64,000 nt of DNA, taken from contig NC_008391.1 of NCBI RefSeq assembly GCF_000203915.1, positions 930,001-994,000 on the forward strand, read 5' to 3'. A program made the position numbers and the translations under genes. A model generated the notes under the pieces. It was not told where the DNA came from. It saw nothing but the letters and a program-made list of their open reading frames with translations, and did not search any database. Source of the stretch: Burkholderia ambifaria AMMD (lineage in GTDB: Bacteria > Pseudomonadota > Gammaproteobacteria > Burkholderiales > Burkholderiaceae). This document shows, piece by piece, positions 25,642 through 34,551 of this stretch (positions within the stretch are counted from its first letter, which is position 1; the number at the start of each line of letters is the position of its first letter).

Positions 25642-26745
25642 ATGACCGCCGCAGCCCGGGCCGGCCGCTACGCCGAGCTCGATTTCTTCCGCGGCCTCGT
25701 GCTGCTCGTGATCGTCGTCGACCACATCGGCGGCAGCATCCTGTCGCGCGTGACGCTGCATGCATACGCGCTGTGCGATGCGGCCGAGGTGTTCGTGTTC
25801 CTCGGCGGCTTCGCCACCGCCATCGCGTACAACTCGCTCGCCGAGCGGCACGACGAGGCCGCCGCGCGCCAGCGTTTCATCCGCCGCGCGTTCGAGATCT
25901 ACCGTGCCTTTCTCGTGACGGCCGGCCTGATGCTGCTGATCACCGCCGTGCTCAACGCGTTCTCGATCGACGGTCCGAACATGCCGACCAACGATCTCGA
26001 CGGCCTCCTTCACAAGCCGCTCGCCGCGCTGCGCGACATCCTGCTGTTCCGCCGCCAGCCGTATCTCGCGTCGGTGCTGCCGATGTATGCGTTCTTCGCG
26101 CTGCTCGTCCCGCTCGCCCTGCCGCTCGCGCGCACGCAGCCGTGGCTGATGCTCGCGTTCAGCGGGTCACTCTGGTACGCGGCGCCGCACGTCGCGCGCT
26201 TCCTGCCGACCGTCGAAGGGGCGCCGTGGGACTTCAACCCGTTCGCCTGGCAGTTCCTGTTCGTGCTCGGCGTGATCGCGCGCTGCCAGCCCGTGTACCA
26301 GACGCTCGCGCCGAAGCCGCAGGGCTGGCTGCTGACGGCCGCGTCGCTCGCGATCGTCGCGGCCGGCGCGTACTACCGGCTGCGCATCGAGCCGTTCCCG
26401 ACCGATCCGTCGATCAAGCAGAACCTCGGCGCGCTGCGGCTCGTGAACTTCCTCGCGATCGCGTGGCTCGCGGCCAAGCTCGTGCACCTCGGGTGGATGA
26501 AGAAGGTCGCGCATGCGATGCCGTGGATCGGCACGATCGGCCGCCAGGGGCTGCTGTGCTTCGTCGCCGGCACCTGCATCTCGCTCGCGGTCGACTCGCT
26601 GCTCTACCAGGCGACCGAAGGCTATCTGAACGTGCCGCTCGGCCTGGCCGCCGACGTCGTCGCGACGGGGCTGCTGTATCTCGTCGCAAAACTCTACGGG
26701 CCGCTGGTGTCGCGGCTGCCGTTCCCGTTCCGTTCGCGGCAATGA
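25642..26745 (+). CDS. OpgC-family membrane protein
   Basis: A 367-residue integral membrane protein with about ten hydrophobic helices. It begins with the motif R-Y-A-E-L-D-F-F-R-G-L-V-L-L-V-I-V-V-D-H-I-G, characteristic of OpgC/acyltransferase-3-like proteins, and G-G-F-A-T-A-I-A-Y in TM2. OpgC in Rhodobacter succinylates periplasmic glucans; family resemblance does not establish that here. GGCGG lies upstream of ATG 25642; an earlier ATG at 25591 adds a basic stretch. A secreted esterase gene follows 61 bases downstream on the same strand, an acyltransferase-esterase pairing. Confidence 0.82.
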   Translation: MTAAARAGRYAELDFFRGLVLLVIVVDHIGGSILSRVTLHAYALCDAAEVFVFLGGFATAIAYNSLAERHDEAAARQRFIRRAFEIYRAFLVTAGLMLLITAVLNAFSIDGPNMPTNDLDGLLHKPLAALRDILLFRRQPYLASVLPMYAFFALLVPLALPLARTQPWLMLAFSGSLWYAAPHVARFLPTVEGAPWDFNPFAWQFLFVLGVIARCQPVYQTLAPKPQGWLLTAASLAIVAAGAYYRLRIEPFPTDPSIKQNLGALRLVNFLAIAWLAAKLVHLGWMKKVAHAMPWIGTIGRQGLLCFVAGTCISLAVDSLLYQATEGYLNVPLGLAADVVATGLLYLVAKLYGPLVSRLPFPFRSRQ

Positions 26746-26806
26746 CGCGCCCGGCCGTCATGCGCCGCTGCTACGATAGCGGGCGCCTTTCCTGAAACGT
26801 TTCGCC

Positions 26807-27751
26807 ATGCGCCGACTCGCCCTTCCGTTCGCCGTCGCCCTGCTCGCCGGCTGCCTCGCCACCGCCCACGCCACGCCGGGCGGGCCCGCCGTTTCGCCGG
26901 GGTCGTCCGCGCCCGCGGGCGCGATCGTCCCGCCCGCAACCATCGGGCCGGCTGCCCAGGAGCCGCCGCTCAACCCCGGCAGCAGCGTCGTGCTGCGCGC
27001 GTTCCGCTCGGCGTCGCTCAAGCGCGACTGGTCGTACACGGTCTATTTGCCGCCCGGCTACAACCCGGAAGGCGCGCGCTATCCGGTCATGTATCTGCTG
27101 CACGGCAATGCCGGCAACGCGAACGACTGGATCACGCAGGGCCGGCTGCAGGCCACGGCCGATACGCTGATCGAGCGCCACGAGATCCCGCCCGTCGTGA
27201 TCGTGATGCCGCAAGGCGGCACCGACTGGTACGTCGATCGCAAGGAGAAGATGCAGAGCGCGTTCCTGAACGAGCTGTTGCCGGAAGTCGAAGCGCACTT
27301 CGCGGTGTCGAACCAGCGTGCGGGCCGCGCGATCGGCGGCGTATCGATGGGCGGCTTCGGCGCGCTGCGTTTCTCGCTGCTCGAGCCGGGCCTGTTCTGC
27401 GGCGCGATGCTACTGAGCCCCGCGATCTACGCGAACGAGCCGCCGCTCAATTCCGCCGCGCGCTATGTCGGTGTGTTCGGCGACCGGCAGTTCGATCCGC
27501 GCGTGTGGCACGAGCTCAACTATCCGGCGCTGATGCGCGGCTATTTCGCGCGCAACTGGCGCGTGCCGATGTTCATCGCGGCCGGCGACGACGATCTGAC
27601 GATCCAGGCCGAGTCGAGCGTGCTGTACACGCACCTGCGCCGCGCGCAGAACGCGGCCGAGCTGCGCATCGTCGACGGCGGGCATACGTGGGAGGTGTGG
27701 CGCGGGTTGCTCGGGCAGGGGTTGAAGTATGCGTTGGAGTGCGTGAAGTAA
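26807..27751 (+). CDS. Exported esterase, alpha/beta hydrolase (esterase D/antigen 85-like)
   Basis: A 314-residue secreted hydrolase. The signal peptide ends near the lipobox-like L-L-A-G-C (C16), so it may be a lipoprotein; a Pro/Gly-rich linker (22-60) follows. The esterase domain (from ~65) has Y-L-P-P-G-Y, L-L-H-G (97-100) for the oxyanion hole, the nucleophile elbow G-V-S180-M-G-G, acidic D261-D263 and H293 in G-G-H-T-W. The family includes feruloyl and S-formylglutathione esterases; the substrate is unknown. It likely forms an operon with the OpgC-like gene and could remove acyl groups from the same periplasmic polymer (inference). Confidence 0.87.
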   Translation: MRRLALPFAVALLAGCLATAHATPGGPAVSPGSSAPAGAIVPPATIGPAAQEPPLNPGSSVVLRAFRSASLKRDWSYTVYLPPGYNPEGARYPVMYLLHGNAGNANDWITQGRLQATADTLIERHEIPPVVIVMPQGGTDWYVDRKEKMQSAFLNELLPEVEAHFAVSNQRAGRAIGGVSMGGFGALRFSLLEPGLFCGAMLLSPAIYANEPPLNSAARYVGVFGDRQFDPRVWHELNYPALMRGYFARNWRVPMFIAAGDDDLTIQAESSVLYTHLRRAQNAAELRIVDGGHTWEVWRGLLGQGLKYALECVK

Positions 27752-27990
27752 CGGAGGCGGATACTTCCACCGCACCGGATCGTGCAGCGTATGCGTGCGC
27801 GCATCCGGCCGCGCGGTGTCGCGACATCGAACGGGTCAAGCGCGATGCGGAACGGGTGGCCGACCACGCTTGAGCGCGACACGAGCTGTGTCGGCCCGCA
27901 CGGGAAGCCGGCATTCCCGACGAACGCCCGCACGACTGCCACCCCGATCGATCACCCAACACGAGCGCCGATCGCACCGCATCTTTCAGC

Positions 27991-29205
27991 TCAAAGCCAC
28001 GTCCCACCCTGCCGCTCATCCGGTTCATCGGCGAGCGCGTCGAAATCGTGAATCCAGTCCAGGTGATGCAGCACGCTGTCGCGCTCGCCGAGGCGCGCAT
28101 TGCGCGCCTGCGCGGCCGGCCCGTCGGGCAGATGCAGCACGTCGGCCGCGGAGATCGACGCGTACTGCACCTTGCGCGTGCGGCCGCGCCGCAGCCGCTC
28201 GTACGCTCCCTGCGCCTCGCGCCAGTTGCCGGGCCCGGCCTTCGCCAGTTGCGCGGCCAGCACCATCGCATCCTCGATCGACTGATTCGCGCCCTGCCCG
28301 TGATGCGGCACGAGCGCATGCGCGGCATCACCGATCAGCGTCACGCGCCCGCGGCTCCAGCGGCCGAGCGGCGGCCGGTGGAACAGCCCCCAGCGCTGGC
28401 TGATCGGCACCGCCGTGATCATCTGCACCACCGCCGGATGCCAGTCCCCGAACAGGCGCAGCTGCTCGCCCTCCTGCGCCGGCATGACCCAGTCGCGTGA
28501 CGGCCACGGCGACGGATGACGCTCGACCAGCAGGAAGTTCTGGTCACCGTTGTCGCCGATCGGATAGTGCAGCAGATGCCCGTGCGGCCCGACCCAGAAC
28601 TGAATGGTCTCGGGATCGGGCAGCAGGTTCATCCGCTCGGCCGGCACCACGCCGCGAAAGCCCGAGCAACCCGAATACAGCACGTCGTCGTAGCCGAGCA
28701 TCCAGCGCCGCGTGAGCGAACGCGCGCCGTCCGCGCCGATCACGAGATCGGCGTCGACGCGCTCGCCGTTCTCGAAGGTCAGCGTGACGCGCTCCGGATC
28801 CTGCGCGAGTTCGACCAGCCGATGGCCGAGATGAATCTGCTCGACCCCGACCGCCTTCGACAGGATCGCCTGCAAGTCCGCGCGGTGCACGCCCCAGTAC
28901 GAGCCGCCGAACTGTCGGCGATAGTCGGGCTCGCCGCGATGATGGCCGATCACCGCGCCGCTGCGCCCGTCGCGATAGACGAGGCCCGGAATCTCCGCGC
29001 ACACCGCATCGAAAGCCGGACGCAATCCCATCCGTTCGTAGAAGCGCGTCGCGTTGGCCGACAGCGCGACGGCCGCCCCCACCTCGCGCAGCACGTCGGT
29101 CTGCTCGTACAGCTGCGCGTCGATGCCCTGCTCGCGCAACGCGAGCGCCAGTGTCAGGCCGCCGATGCCGGCACCGACGATCGCGATCCTCAGATTCGTC
29201 TGCAT
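27991..29205 (-). CDS. FAD-dependent aromatic hydroxylase (salicylate-hydroxylase-like)
   Basis: A 404-residue single-component flavoprotein monooxygenase. The N-terminal Rossmann motif G-A-G-I-G-G is near residue 10, the D-G motif is in V-I-G-A-D-G-A-R-S, and the second FAD motif is G-D-A-A-H-A-L-V-P-H-H-G-Q-G with A-N-Q-S-I-E-D-A. This is the pattern of salicylate 1-hydroxylase and 3-hydroxybenzoate 6-hydroxylase. The substrate is undecided, but a divergent NahR/DntR-like LysR regulator argues for salicylate-type aromatics. I start at ATG 29205; a TTG at 29229 with the same frame is possible. No ring-cleavage gene is adjacent. Confidence 0.85.
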   Translation of the reverse strand: MQTNLRIAIVGAGIGGLTLALALREQGIDAQLYEQTDVLREVGAAVALSANATRFYERMGLRPAFDAVCAEIPGLVYRDGRSGAVIGHHRGEPDYRRQFGGSYWGVHRADLQAILSKAVGVEQIHLGHRLVELAQDPERVTLTFENGERVDADLVIGADGARSLTRRWMLGYDDVLYSGCSGFRGVVPAERMNLLPDPETIQFWVGPHGHLLHYPIGDNGDQNFLLVERHPSPWPSRDWVMPAQEGEQLRLFGDWHPAVVQMITAVPISQRWGLFHRPPLGRWSRGRVTLIGDAAHALVPHHGQGANQSIEDAMVLAAQLAKAGPGNWREAQGAYERLRRGRTRKVQYASISAADVLHLPDGPAAQARNARLGERDSVLHHLDWIHDFDALADEPDERQGGTWL

Positions 29206-29352
29206 GATGAAGGTGTCTCCAATATTCAAATGATGAGTGGTCGAGGCCGCGGCGCGCGTGACCTGCCCGGCGCGCCGGTCGAATGCAGGCGCCGTGTCGA
29301 TATTTTCAGCAGCGCACCCTTATCCCACAATAAAATGCCGGGAATCTGCTTC

Positions 29353-29370
29353 ATCACTGAATGCAATGAT
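29353..29370. promoter_or_regulatory. Candidate LysR box between hydroxylase and regulator
   Basis: ATCA-N10-TGAT is an interrupted inverted repeat 18 bases upstream of the NahR-like start codon, inside the divergent promoter region. It has the spacing of LysR-type sites but is short, so it is only a candidate. Confidence 0.3.
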
Positions 29371-29388
29371 CGGAGGCAACGCCGAACC

Positions 29389-30333
29389 ATGGAACTGAGC
29401 GAGATCGACCTCAACCTGCTGTTGCTGTTCCAGCGGTTGATGCAGGAGCGGCGTGTGTCGACCGTCGCCGAGCAGATGAACATGAGCCAGCCGGGCGTCA
29501 GCAACGCACTCGCGAAGCTGCGCCGCCGGCTCGGCGATCCGCTGTTCGTGCGCGCGCCAGGCGGCGTGGTCCCGACGCCCTTCGCGTTGCGCCTGGCCGA
29601 ACCGGTTGCGCAGGCGCTGTCGACGCTGCATGCCGCGCTCAATCCGGAGACCGGTTTCGATCCGCTGCGCGCATCGCGCACGATGACGATCGGCATGACC
29701 GATATCGGCGAAGTCGTGTTCCTGCCCGCGTTGCTCGAACATCTGGCGCGCACGGCGCCGGGCATCGCGCTCAACACGGTGCGCAACACGAGCGTCAACC
29801 TCAGCGACGAGATGGCCGACGGCCGCGTCGACCTCGCGATCGGGCTGCTGCCGCAACTGCAGGGCGGGTTCTATCAGCGCCGGCTGTTCGATCAGCGGTA
29901 CGTGTGCCTGTTCCGGCGCGGGCATCCGCTCGAAGACGCGCCGCTGACGGTCGACGCATGGCGGGATGCCGAGCATCTGGTCGTGGTGTCGGCCGGCACC
30001 GGTCACGGGCAGGTGGACGACTGGCTGAAGCGGCGCCGCGTGAAGCGCCGCGTGCGGCTGACGGTGCCGCATTTCATGAGCGTCGGCTATATCCTGCAGC
30101 GCACCGACCTGATCGCGACCGTGCCGGAACATCTTGCGCTGCAACTGGCCGCACCGTTTTCGCTCGGCTGGCGGGCGTTGCCGGTCACGCTGCCGGGCGC
30201 GCCGATTCACATGCTGTGGCATGCGCGCGTGAATCAGGACGAAGGCAACCGGTGGCTACGGGAGGTCGTGGTCAGCCTGTTCGCGGACACCGGGACACGC
30301 GCGCGAAAGGCCGCGCCGGCCCGCAGAAAATAG
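29389..30333 (+). CDS. LysR-family regulator, NahR/DntR-like
   Basis: A 314-residue regulator. The start [21 protein letters not shown] ([19 protein letters not shown]) and D-P-L-F-V-R match NahR/NagR/DntR closely as I recall them. So do [30 protein letters not shown] and A-G-T-G-H-G-Q-V-D. These bind salicylate-type inducers. It is divergent from the aromatic hydroxylase gene, 183 bases away. GGAGG at 29372-29376 is 12 bases before ATG, a little far. The frame extends far upstream but that is a shadow of the hydroxylase gene. Confidence 0.9.
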   Translation: MELSEIDLNLLLLFQRLMQERRVSTVAEQMNMSQPGVSNALAKLRRRLGDPLFVRAPGGVVPTPFALRLAEPVAQALSTLHAALNPETGFDPLRASRTMTIGMTDIGEVVFLPALLEHLARTAPGIALNTVRNTSVNLSDEMADGRVDLAIGLLPQLQGGFYQRRLFDQRYVCLFRRGHPLEDAPLTVDAWRDAEHLVVVSAGTGHGQVDDWLKRRRVKRRVRLTVPHFMSVGYILQRTDLIATVPEHLALQLAAPFSLGWRALPVTLPGAPIHMLWHARVNQDEGNRWLREVVVSLFADTGTRARKAAPARRK

Positions 30334-30433
30334 CGGCGCGAGCGGCGCAACCCGCGGTGCGCGGTACGATGGCGCTTCACCCGGCGCACGATGTCGCCTC
30401 TCTTCCTCACCCCAACCCGCAGGGAATCAAGCC

Positions 30434-31192
30434 ATGTCTGCCTCGAAGAAGTTCGCCGCCGTCACGGGCGCGGGATCCGGCATCGGTCGTGCCGCCGCCA
30501 TCGCACTCGCGAACGCCGGATTTACCGTCGCGCTGATCGGACGCAACGAAGCGTCGTTGCTTGAAACGAAAGAGAAGATCGCCGCCGGCCATGGCGACGC
30601 ATATGCGCTGCTGGCCGACGTCACCGACGAAGCGTCGGTCGAACATGCGTTCTCGCGGATTTCGCGCGAGTTCGGCCGGCTGGATGTCCTCTTCAACAAC
30701 GCCGGCCGCAACGCGCCGGCCGTTCCGCTCGACGAATACGAACTCGACGTGTGGAACGACGTCGTCGCGACGAACCTGACGGGCGTCTTCCTGTGCGCGC
30801 GGGCAGCGTGGCGCCTGATGAAGGCGCAAACGCCGCAGGGTGGCCGGATCATCAACAACGGCTCGATCTCCGCCTATACGCCGCGCCCGAACACGATCGC
30901 CTACACGGCCACCAAGCATGCGGTGGCCGGCATCACCAAGTCGCTCGCGCTCGACGGCCGTGCGTACAACATCGCGTGCAGTCAGATCGACATCGGCAAC
31001 GCGGCGACGTCGCTCACCGACCGGATGACGGACGGCGTGCTGCAGGCCGACGGACGCATGGCGCCCGAGGCGCGCATGGACGTCACGCATGTCGCGAACG
31101 CGGTCGTTCAGATGGCAAGCCTTCCGCTGGATACGAACATCCTGAACATGACGATCATGGCGACCACGATGCCGTTCGTGGGGCGCGGATAA
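30434..31192 (+). CDS. Short-chain dehydrogenase/reductase
   Basis: A 252-residue classical SDR. The cofactor motif T-G-A-G-S-G-I-G is at residues 11-18, N-N-A-G at ~87-90, and the catalytic triad Ser-Tyr-Lys lies in N-G-S-I-S-A-Y ... Y-T-A-T-K. The C-terminal half ends with a long stretch typical of NAD(P)-dependent alcohol/ketone reductases. The AGGGA at 30419-30423 supports the start. It follows the NahR-like gene by 100 bases; no substrate can be assigned. Confidence 0.9.
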   Translation: MSASKKFAAVTGAGSGIGRAAAIALANAGFTVALIGRNEASLLETKEKIAAGHGDAYALLADVTDEASVEHAFSRISREFGRLDVLFNNAGRNAPAVPLDEYELDVWNDVVATNLTGVFLCARAAWRLMKAQTPQGGRIINNGSISAYTPRPNTIAYTATKHAVAGITKSLALDGRAYNIACSQIDIGNAATSLTDRMTDGVLQADGRMAPEARMDVTHVANAVVQMASLPLDTNILNMTIMATTMPFVGRG

Positions 31193-31274
31193 GTCGGGGC
31201 GCGGCGAGCTGCTTCGGCGCGCCTGCCTGCGCTACAGGTCCGCTTGCCGCGCTGGGGCGAAACGTAAATCGTCC

Positions 31275-31302
31275 TTGACAAGTTGCGAGGCGCAACTAAT
31301 AT
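31275..31302 (+). promoter_or_regulatory. Sigma-70 promoter of the MarR-GNAT gene
   Basis: TTGACA (31275-31280) matches the -35 consensus exactly and TAATAT (31297-31302) is a near-consensus -10, with a 16-base spacer. The promoter lies 35 bases upstream of the ATG and is filled by an operator palindrome. Confidence 0.8.
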
Positions 31303-31318
31303 TGCTTGCGACTCGCAA
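31281..31318. promoter_or_regulatory. Twin MarR operators TTGCG-N3-CGCAA
   Basis: Two palindromes share the same core. AGTTGCG-AGG-CGCAACT (31281-31297) lies exactly between the -35 and -10 boxes, and TTGCG-ACT-CGCAA (31306-31318) lies at the start of transcription. Their centres are 23 bases apart. Repressor bound at either would block RNA polymerase, giving autoregulation of the MarR-GNAT gene. Confidence 0.78.
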
Positions 31319-31336
31319 CTTTTTTGCGGACTGATC

Positions 31337-32317
31337 ATGGACCTCATCGATATTCCAGCGAAGCCTCGCGACGCGACGATCCTCGAGCTGCGCGATTTTT
31401 CCCGCAAGCTGGTTCGCGAACTGGGTTTCATGCGCGCGACATTGGCCGATAGCGATCTGGCGCCATCCGCGGTTCATGCCGTTCTTGAAATCGGAATGGC
31501 GCCCGGCATCAGCGCGAAGGATCTGGGCAGCATTCTGCGGCTGGACAAATCGAATACGAGCAGGCAGCTTTCCCGGCTCGAAACGGCCGGCTTCGTCACG
31601 CGCCGCATCTCACCCGACGATGCGCGTGCGACCGAGTTGTACCTGACTGCCGACGGGCAAAAGCTTCGCAAGAAGATCGACCAGTTTGCGACGCGCCAGG
31701 TGTCGAATGCGTTACGCCGGATGGTGCCGGCGGACCAGCAAACTCTCGTCCGCGCCCTCGCGCTGTATAGCGATGCGCTCGCGCAAGACAACGGTGCCGA
31801 GGCACCACCCGCACCGAACCCGGACGCCGGGCACATTGTCGACGGCTACCAACCCGGCTGTATCGGCGACATAGCAAGCCTTCACGCGCGGTTCTATTCG
31901 GAACACTGGGGATTCGGCGCCTTCTTCGAGAAAAAAGTGGCGACCGAACTCGCGGAATTTGCCGGCACGCTACCAGCAGAAGGCAAGGCTCTGTGGCTCC
32001 ATGCCGAAAACGGCCGCGCGCTCGCCTCTGTCGCAATCGACGGGAACAAGGCCACGGGAATCGCACACTTGCGATGGTTCATCGTCGACGACGCATTGCG
32101 CGGCGCCGGTATCGGGCGTCAACTGATGACGCGCGCGATGCAGTTCGTCGACGAGCAGCGGTTCGACGAGACCTATCTATGGACGTTCAAGGGCCTGGAT
32201 TCGGCACGTCACTTGTACGAATCGTTCGGCTTTACGCTGACCAGCGAATCGGAGGGTGCGCAATGGGGAACCCACGTCATCGAGCAGCGCTTCAGCCGGT
32301 GCCGGCCAGGTCGATAA
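31337..32317 (+). CDS. MarR-GNAT fusion protein
   Basis: A 326-residue two-domain protein. Residues ~15-150 form a MarR-type winged helix (recognition helix around S62-R80: L-G-S-I-L-R-L-D-K-S-N-T-S-R-Q-L), and residues ~167-320 a GNAT acetyltransferase with the acetyl-CoA motif R255-G-A-G-I-G260. It may sense small molecules or acetyl-CoA status and repress its own promoter. I place the start at 31337, not at the in-frame codon 31283, which lies inside the promoter. No acetyl acceptor can be deduced. A cupin gene converges from the right. Confidence 0.9.
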   Translation: MDLIDIPAKPRDATILELRDFSRKLVRELGFMRATLADSDLAPSAVHAVLEIGMAPGISAKDLGSILRLDKSNTSRQLSRLETAGFVTRRISPDDARATELYLTADGQKLRKKIDQFATRQVSNALRRMVPADQQTLVRALALYSDALAQDNGAEAPPAPNPDAGHIVDGYQPGCIGDIASLHARFYSEHWGFGAFFEKKVATELAEFAGTLPAEGKALWLHAENGRALASVAIDGNKATGIAHLRWFIVDDALRGAGIGRQLMTRAMQFVDEQRFDETYLWTFKGLDSARHLYESFGFTLTSESEGAQWGTHVIEQRFSRCRPGR

Positions 32318-32354
32318 GCGGATAAACCAATCAGCGGATAAGCCGCCGCACGAT

Positions 32355-32687
32355 TCATCGATCGTGATAGATCGCGAGCCAGACCGACGGTTCTTCCGGA
32401 TGCGTCCACGCGACGCGATGCCGGCAATGCGGTTCGATCAGCACATGGTCGCCGGGGCGCATGTCGTGCAGCGTCGCGTCCGCTTCGAATTCGAGCACGG
32501 CCGCCCCTGACAGCAGCACGACCCATTCGGCACGGGGATCGTCATACCAGAACCCGTCGGGACTCGCGTGCCCCATCGACACGATGCGCTCGACGTTCAG
32601 GCGCGGCCCCGCGACGAGTATGTCGATCCGTTCGTCGTCGCCGCGCGCCGCTTCGGTGCTGAACAGGTTGCCGGTTTGAAGTTGCAT
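32355..32687 (-). CDS. Small single-domain cupin protein
   Basis: A 110-residue cupin. The barrel motif spans ~40-95 with E-W-V-V-L-L-S-G-x-A, G-D-H-V-L-I-E-P-H-C-R-H-R-V-A-W; the first metal His of the usual G(X)5HXH is not obvious, but the second cupin motif's His residues are. The ATG at 32687 has GAGGG upstream. It probably binds a metal and a small ligand; function unknown. The frame is open further upstream without protein character. Confidence 0.78.
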   Translation of the reverse strand: MQLQTGNLFSTEAARGDDERIDILVAGPRLNVERIVSMGHASPDGFWYDDPRAEWVVLLSGAAVLEFEADATLHDMRPGDHVLIEPHCRHRVAWTHPEEPSVWLAIYHDR

Positions 32688-32875
32688 GGTTGGACCCTCG
32701 CGTCGCCCGTCGTTCGACGGCGGTTGACGTCCACTGTAGCGCGGCGGCCGGCATTGCGGCGAACTCGTTTGCACGCGCCGGCAAGACGGATACTCGGGCA
32801 GCCGCCTCGTCATCGATATCGCGCGCCGTCGGTTCATCACGCGCGATCGGATGAGGGGCGTCCGTCAGCGGAAGC

Positions 32876-32912
32876 AATGCTGCAATGCTGCAACGCTGCA
32901 ATGCTGCAACGC
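32876..32912. repeat. 8-base tandem repeat (AAYGCTGC)
   Basis: Four full copies (AATGCTGC, AATGCTGC, AACGCTGC, AATGCTGC) and a 5-base partial copy lie just downstream of the diguanylate cyclase stop codon and upstream of the cupin gene. Such short tandem repeats can vary in copy number by slippage. Confidence 0.85.
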
Positions 32913-32913
32913 G

Positions 32914-34392
32914 TCACGCCGGCGGCTGAAACGCGGCGACCTTGTTGCGGCCCGTTGCCTTCGCGTAGTACAGCGCCTCGTCGGCGGCCTTGATCACGCT
33001 GCCGGCCTCCACGTCGTCATCTGGCGTCCAGCTCGCGAGGCCGATACTGGCGGTCACGTGCCCGTGTTCGCTGCCCGCGTGCTCGAGCGCCAGTTCGTCG
33101 ATTGCCGCGCGAATTCGCTCGGCGATCTGGGCGGCGCCCGTCTCGGGCGTATCGGGGAGCAGCACGACGAATTCCTCCCCACCGTAGCGCGCCGCGGTAT
33201 CGGCGGGCCGGCGGATGTTCTCGCCGATGCAGCGCGCAACCGCGGCCAGTGCGTCGTCTCCGGCCTGGTGGCCGTAGGTGTCGTTATAGGCCTTGAAGCG
33301 ATCGACATCGACGAACAACAACGAGAAAACCGAGCGCGAGCGCCGTGCGCGACGCCATTCGCGATCCAGCACTTCGCCGAAGGTGCGGCGATTGTTCAGC
33401 CCGGTGAGACCGTCGGTGCGGGCGAGCAACACGAGTTCCGACTCGGCGCGCATCCGCCGCCGCAGTTGCGTGCCGAGCATGACTGACACCGCGATGAAGG
33501 CGGCGCCGAACGTCGCCACCAACGCGCCGATCGTCGCGGCCCGGTGCCGCCACGCCGCATAAATGTCCTCTTCCGCTTCGGCGACCATGATCATCAGCGG
33601 CAGCTTCGGCAGATGCCTGAAGTAGTAGAGCCGGCGCACCCCGTCGAGCGACGAGGTTTCCGAGAACACGCCCTCCCGCGCGGTCTGAAACCGCTTGAAG
33701 GTCGCGGCGTGGCTGATATCGCGGCCGATCGTGTGGGCGTCGTACGGCTGACGCATCACCATGACGCCGTCGCTGCCGATCAGCGAGATCGAGCCGTGCT
33801 GCCCCAGCGACAGGCCGGCAAACAGATTATGGAAATACTCGAGGTTGACCGCGATGAGCACGACGCCGCCGAACGAGCCGTCCGGGTTCGAGATTCGCCG
33901 CGTGAGCCCGATGCTGGGCGCCCCGCCACGCAGGCGCGACGTGAACGGGTCGCTGATAAAGAGTCCCGCATTCGGATTGTCACGATGGACGGTGAAGTAT
34001 TTACGGTCGGCGAAATTGCCGCGGCGCGGCACGTCATTGGCCGAATCCAGCACGATGTTGCCGCCGGCATCGAGTACCAGCATCGAGCCGAGAAATTCCG
34101 CCGTCATCGCATTGTCGAACAGCACGGAGCGCCGCAGGCTCGCGGGCGCATTCATCACGTCGGAACGTCGGAGGCCGTTGATGACCGCCTGCAGCGAAAG
34201 GTCATAGAGTTCGAAGTTGCGTTCGATGTCGCGCTCGGCGATGAGGCCGAGATTGCGGGACGTTTCGCTCGCCCGCTCCCGCGCGTCGTTGCGGCTCTGG
34301 AACAGCTGCAGCACGCACAGACCCATCAGCGCGCAGGCGATCACGATACCGACCACGACGATGGTATAGGGAGCCGCCGACCTGGATTGCAT
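32914..34392 (-). CDS. Diguanylate cyclase (Cache sensor + GGDEF)
   Basis: A 492-residue inner-membrane enzyme that makes cyclic di-GMP. TM1 is at ~10-30, a periplasmic dCache-type sensor at ~40-280, TM2 at ~286-308, and the GGDEF domain at ~325-490. The active site reads G404-G-E-E-F, and the inhibitory I-site R395-P-A-D is five residues before it, so product inhibition is expected. No EAL domain is present. It should tune biofilm or motility in response to an unknown periplasmic ligand. An 8-base tandem repeat follows the stop codon. Confidence 0.93.
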   Translation of the reverse strand: MQSRSAAPYTIVVVGIVIACALMGLCVLQLFQSRNDARERASETSRNLGLIAERDIERNFELYDLSLQAVINGLRRSDVMNAPASLRRSVLFDNAMTAEFLGSMLVLDAGGNIVLDSANDVPRRGNFADRKYFTVHRDNPNAGLFISDPFTSRLRGGAPSIGLTRRISNPDGSFGGVVLIAVNLEYFHNLFAGLSLGQHGSISLIGSDGVMVMRQPYDAHTIGRDISHAATFKRFQTAREGVFSETSSLDGVRRLYYFRHLPKLPLMIMVAEAEEDIYAAWRHRAATIGALVATFGAAFIAVSVMLGTQLRRRMRAESELVLLARTDGLTGLNNRRTFGEVLDREWRRARRSRSVFSLLFVDVDRFKAYNDTYGHQAGDDALAAVARCIGENIRRPADTAARYGGEEFVVLLPDTPETGAAQIAERIRAAIDELALEHAGSEHGHVTASIGLASWTPDDDVEAGSVIKAADEALYYAKATGRNKVAAFQPPA

Positions 34393-34551
34393 GTGTCTCC
34401 TCGATGATCAAGCGTGTGCGCGGGCGCGGGCGCACCACATGATTACTTCATACTAAAAAAGGCGCGGCGGCATGGCAAGCGGGGGATGCACCGAGGGCGG
34501 CGCGGCGTCGGGCGTCGGGGCATCGATAGCGGGTCGTTTCGCACCCGAGCG

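Noticed and set aside
28516..29388. N-terminal extension of the NahR-like regulator to 28516.
   Set aside because: The extension is a shadow of the divergent hydroxylase gene; the LysR family start is at 29389.
31283..31336. Extension of the MarR-GNAT gene to an in-frame start at 31283.
   Set aside because: That start lies within the promoter and first operator, so it would be upstream of the transcript.
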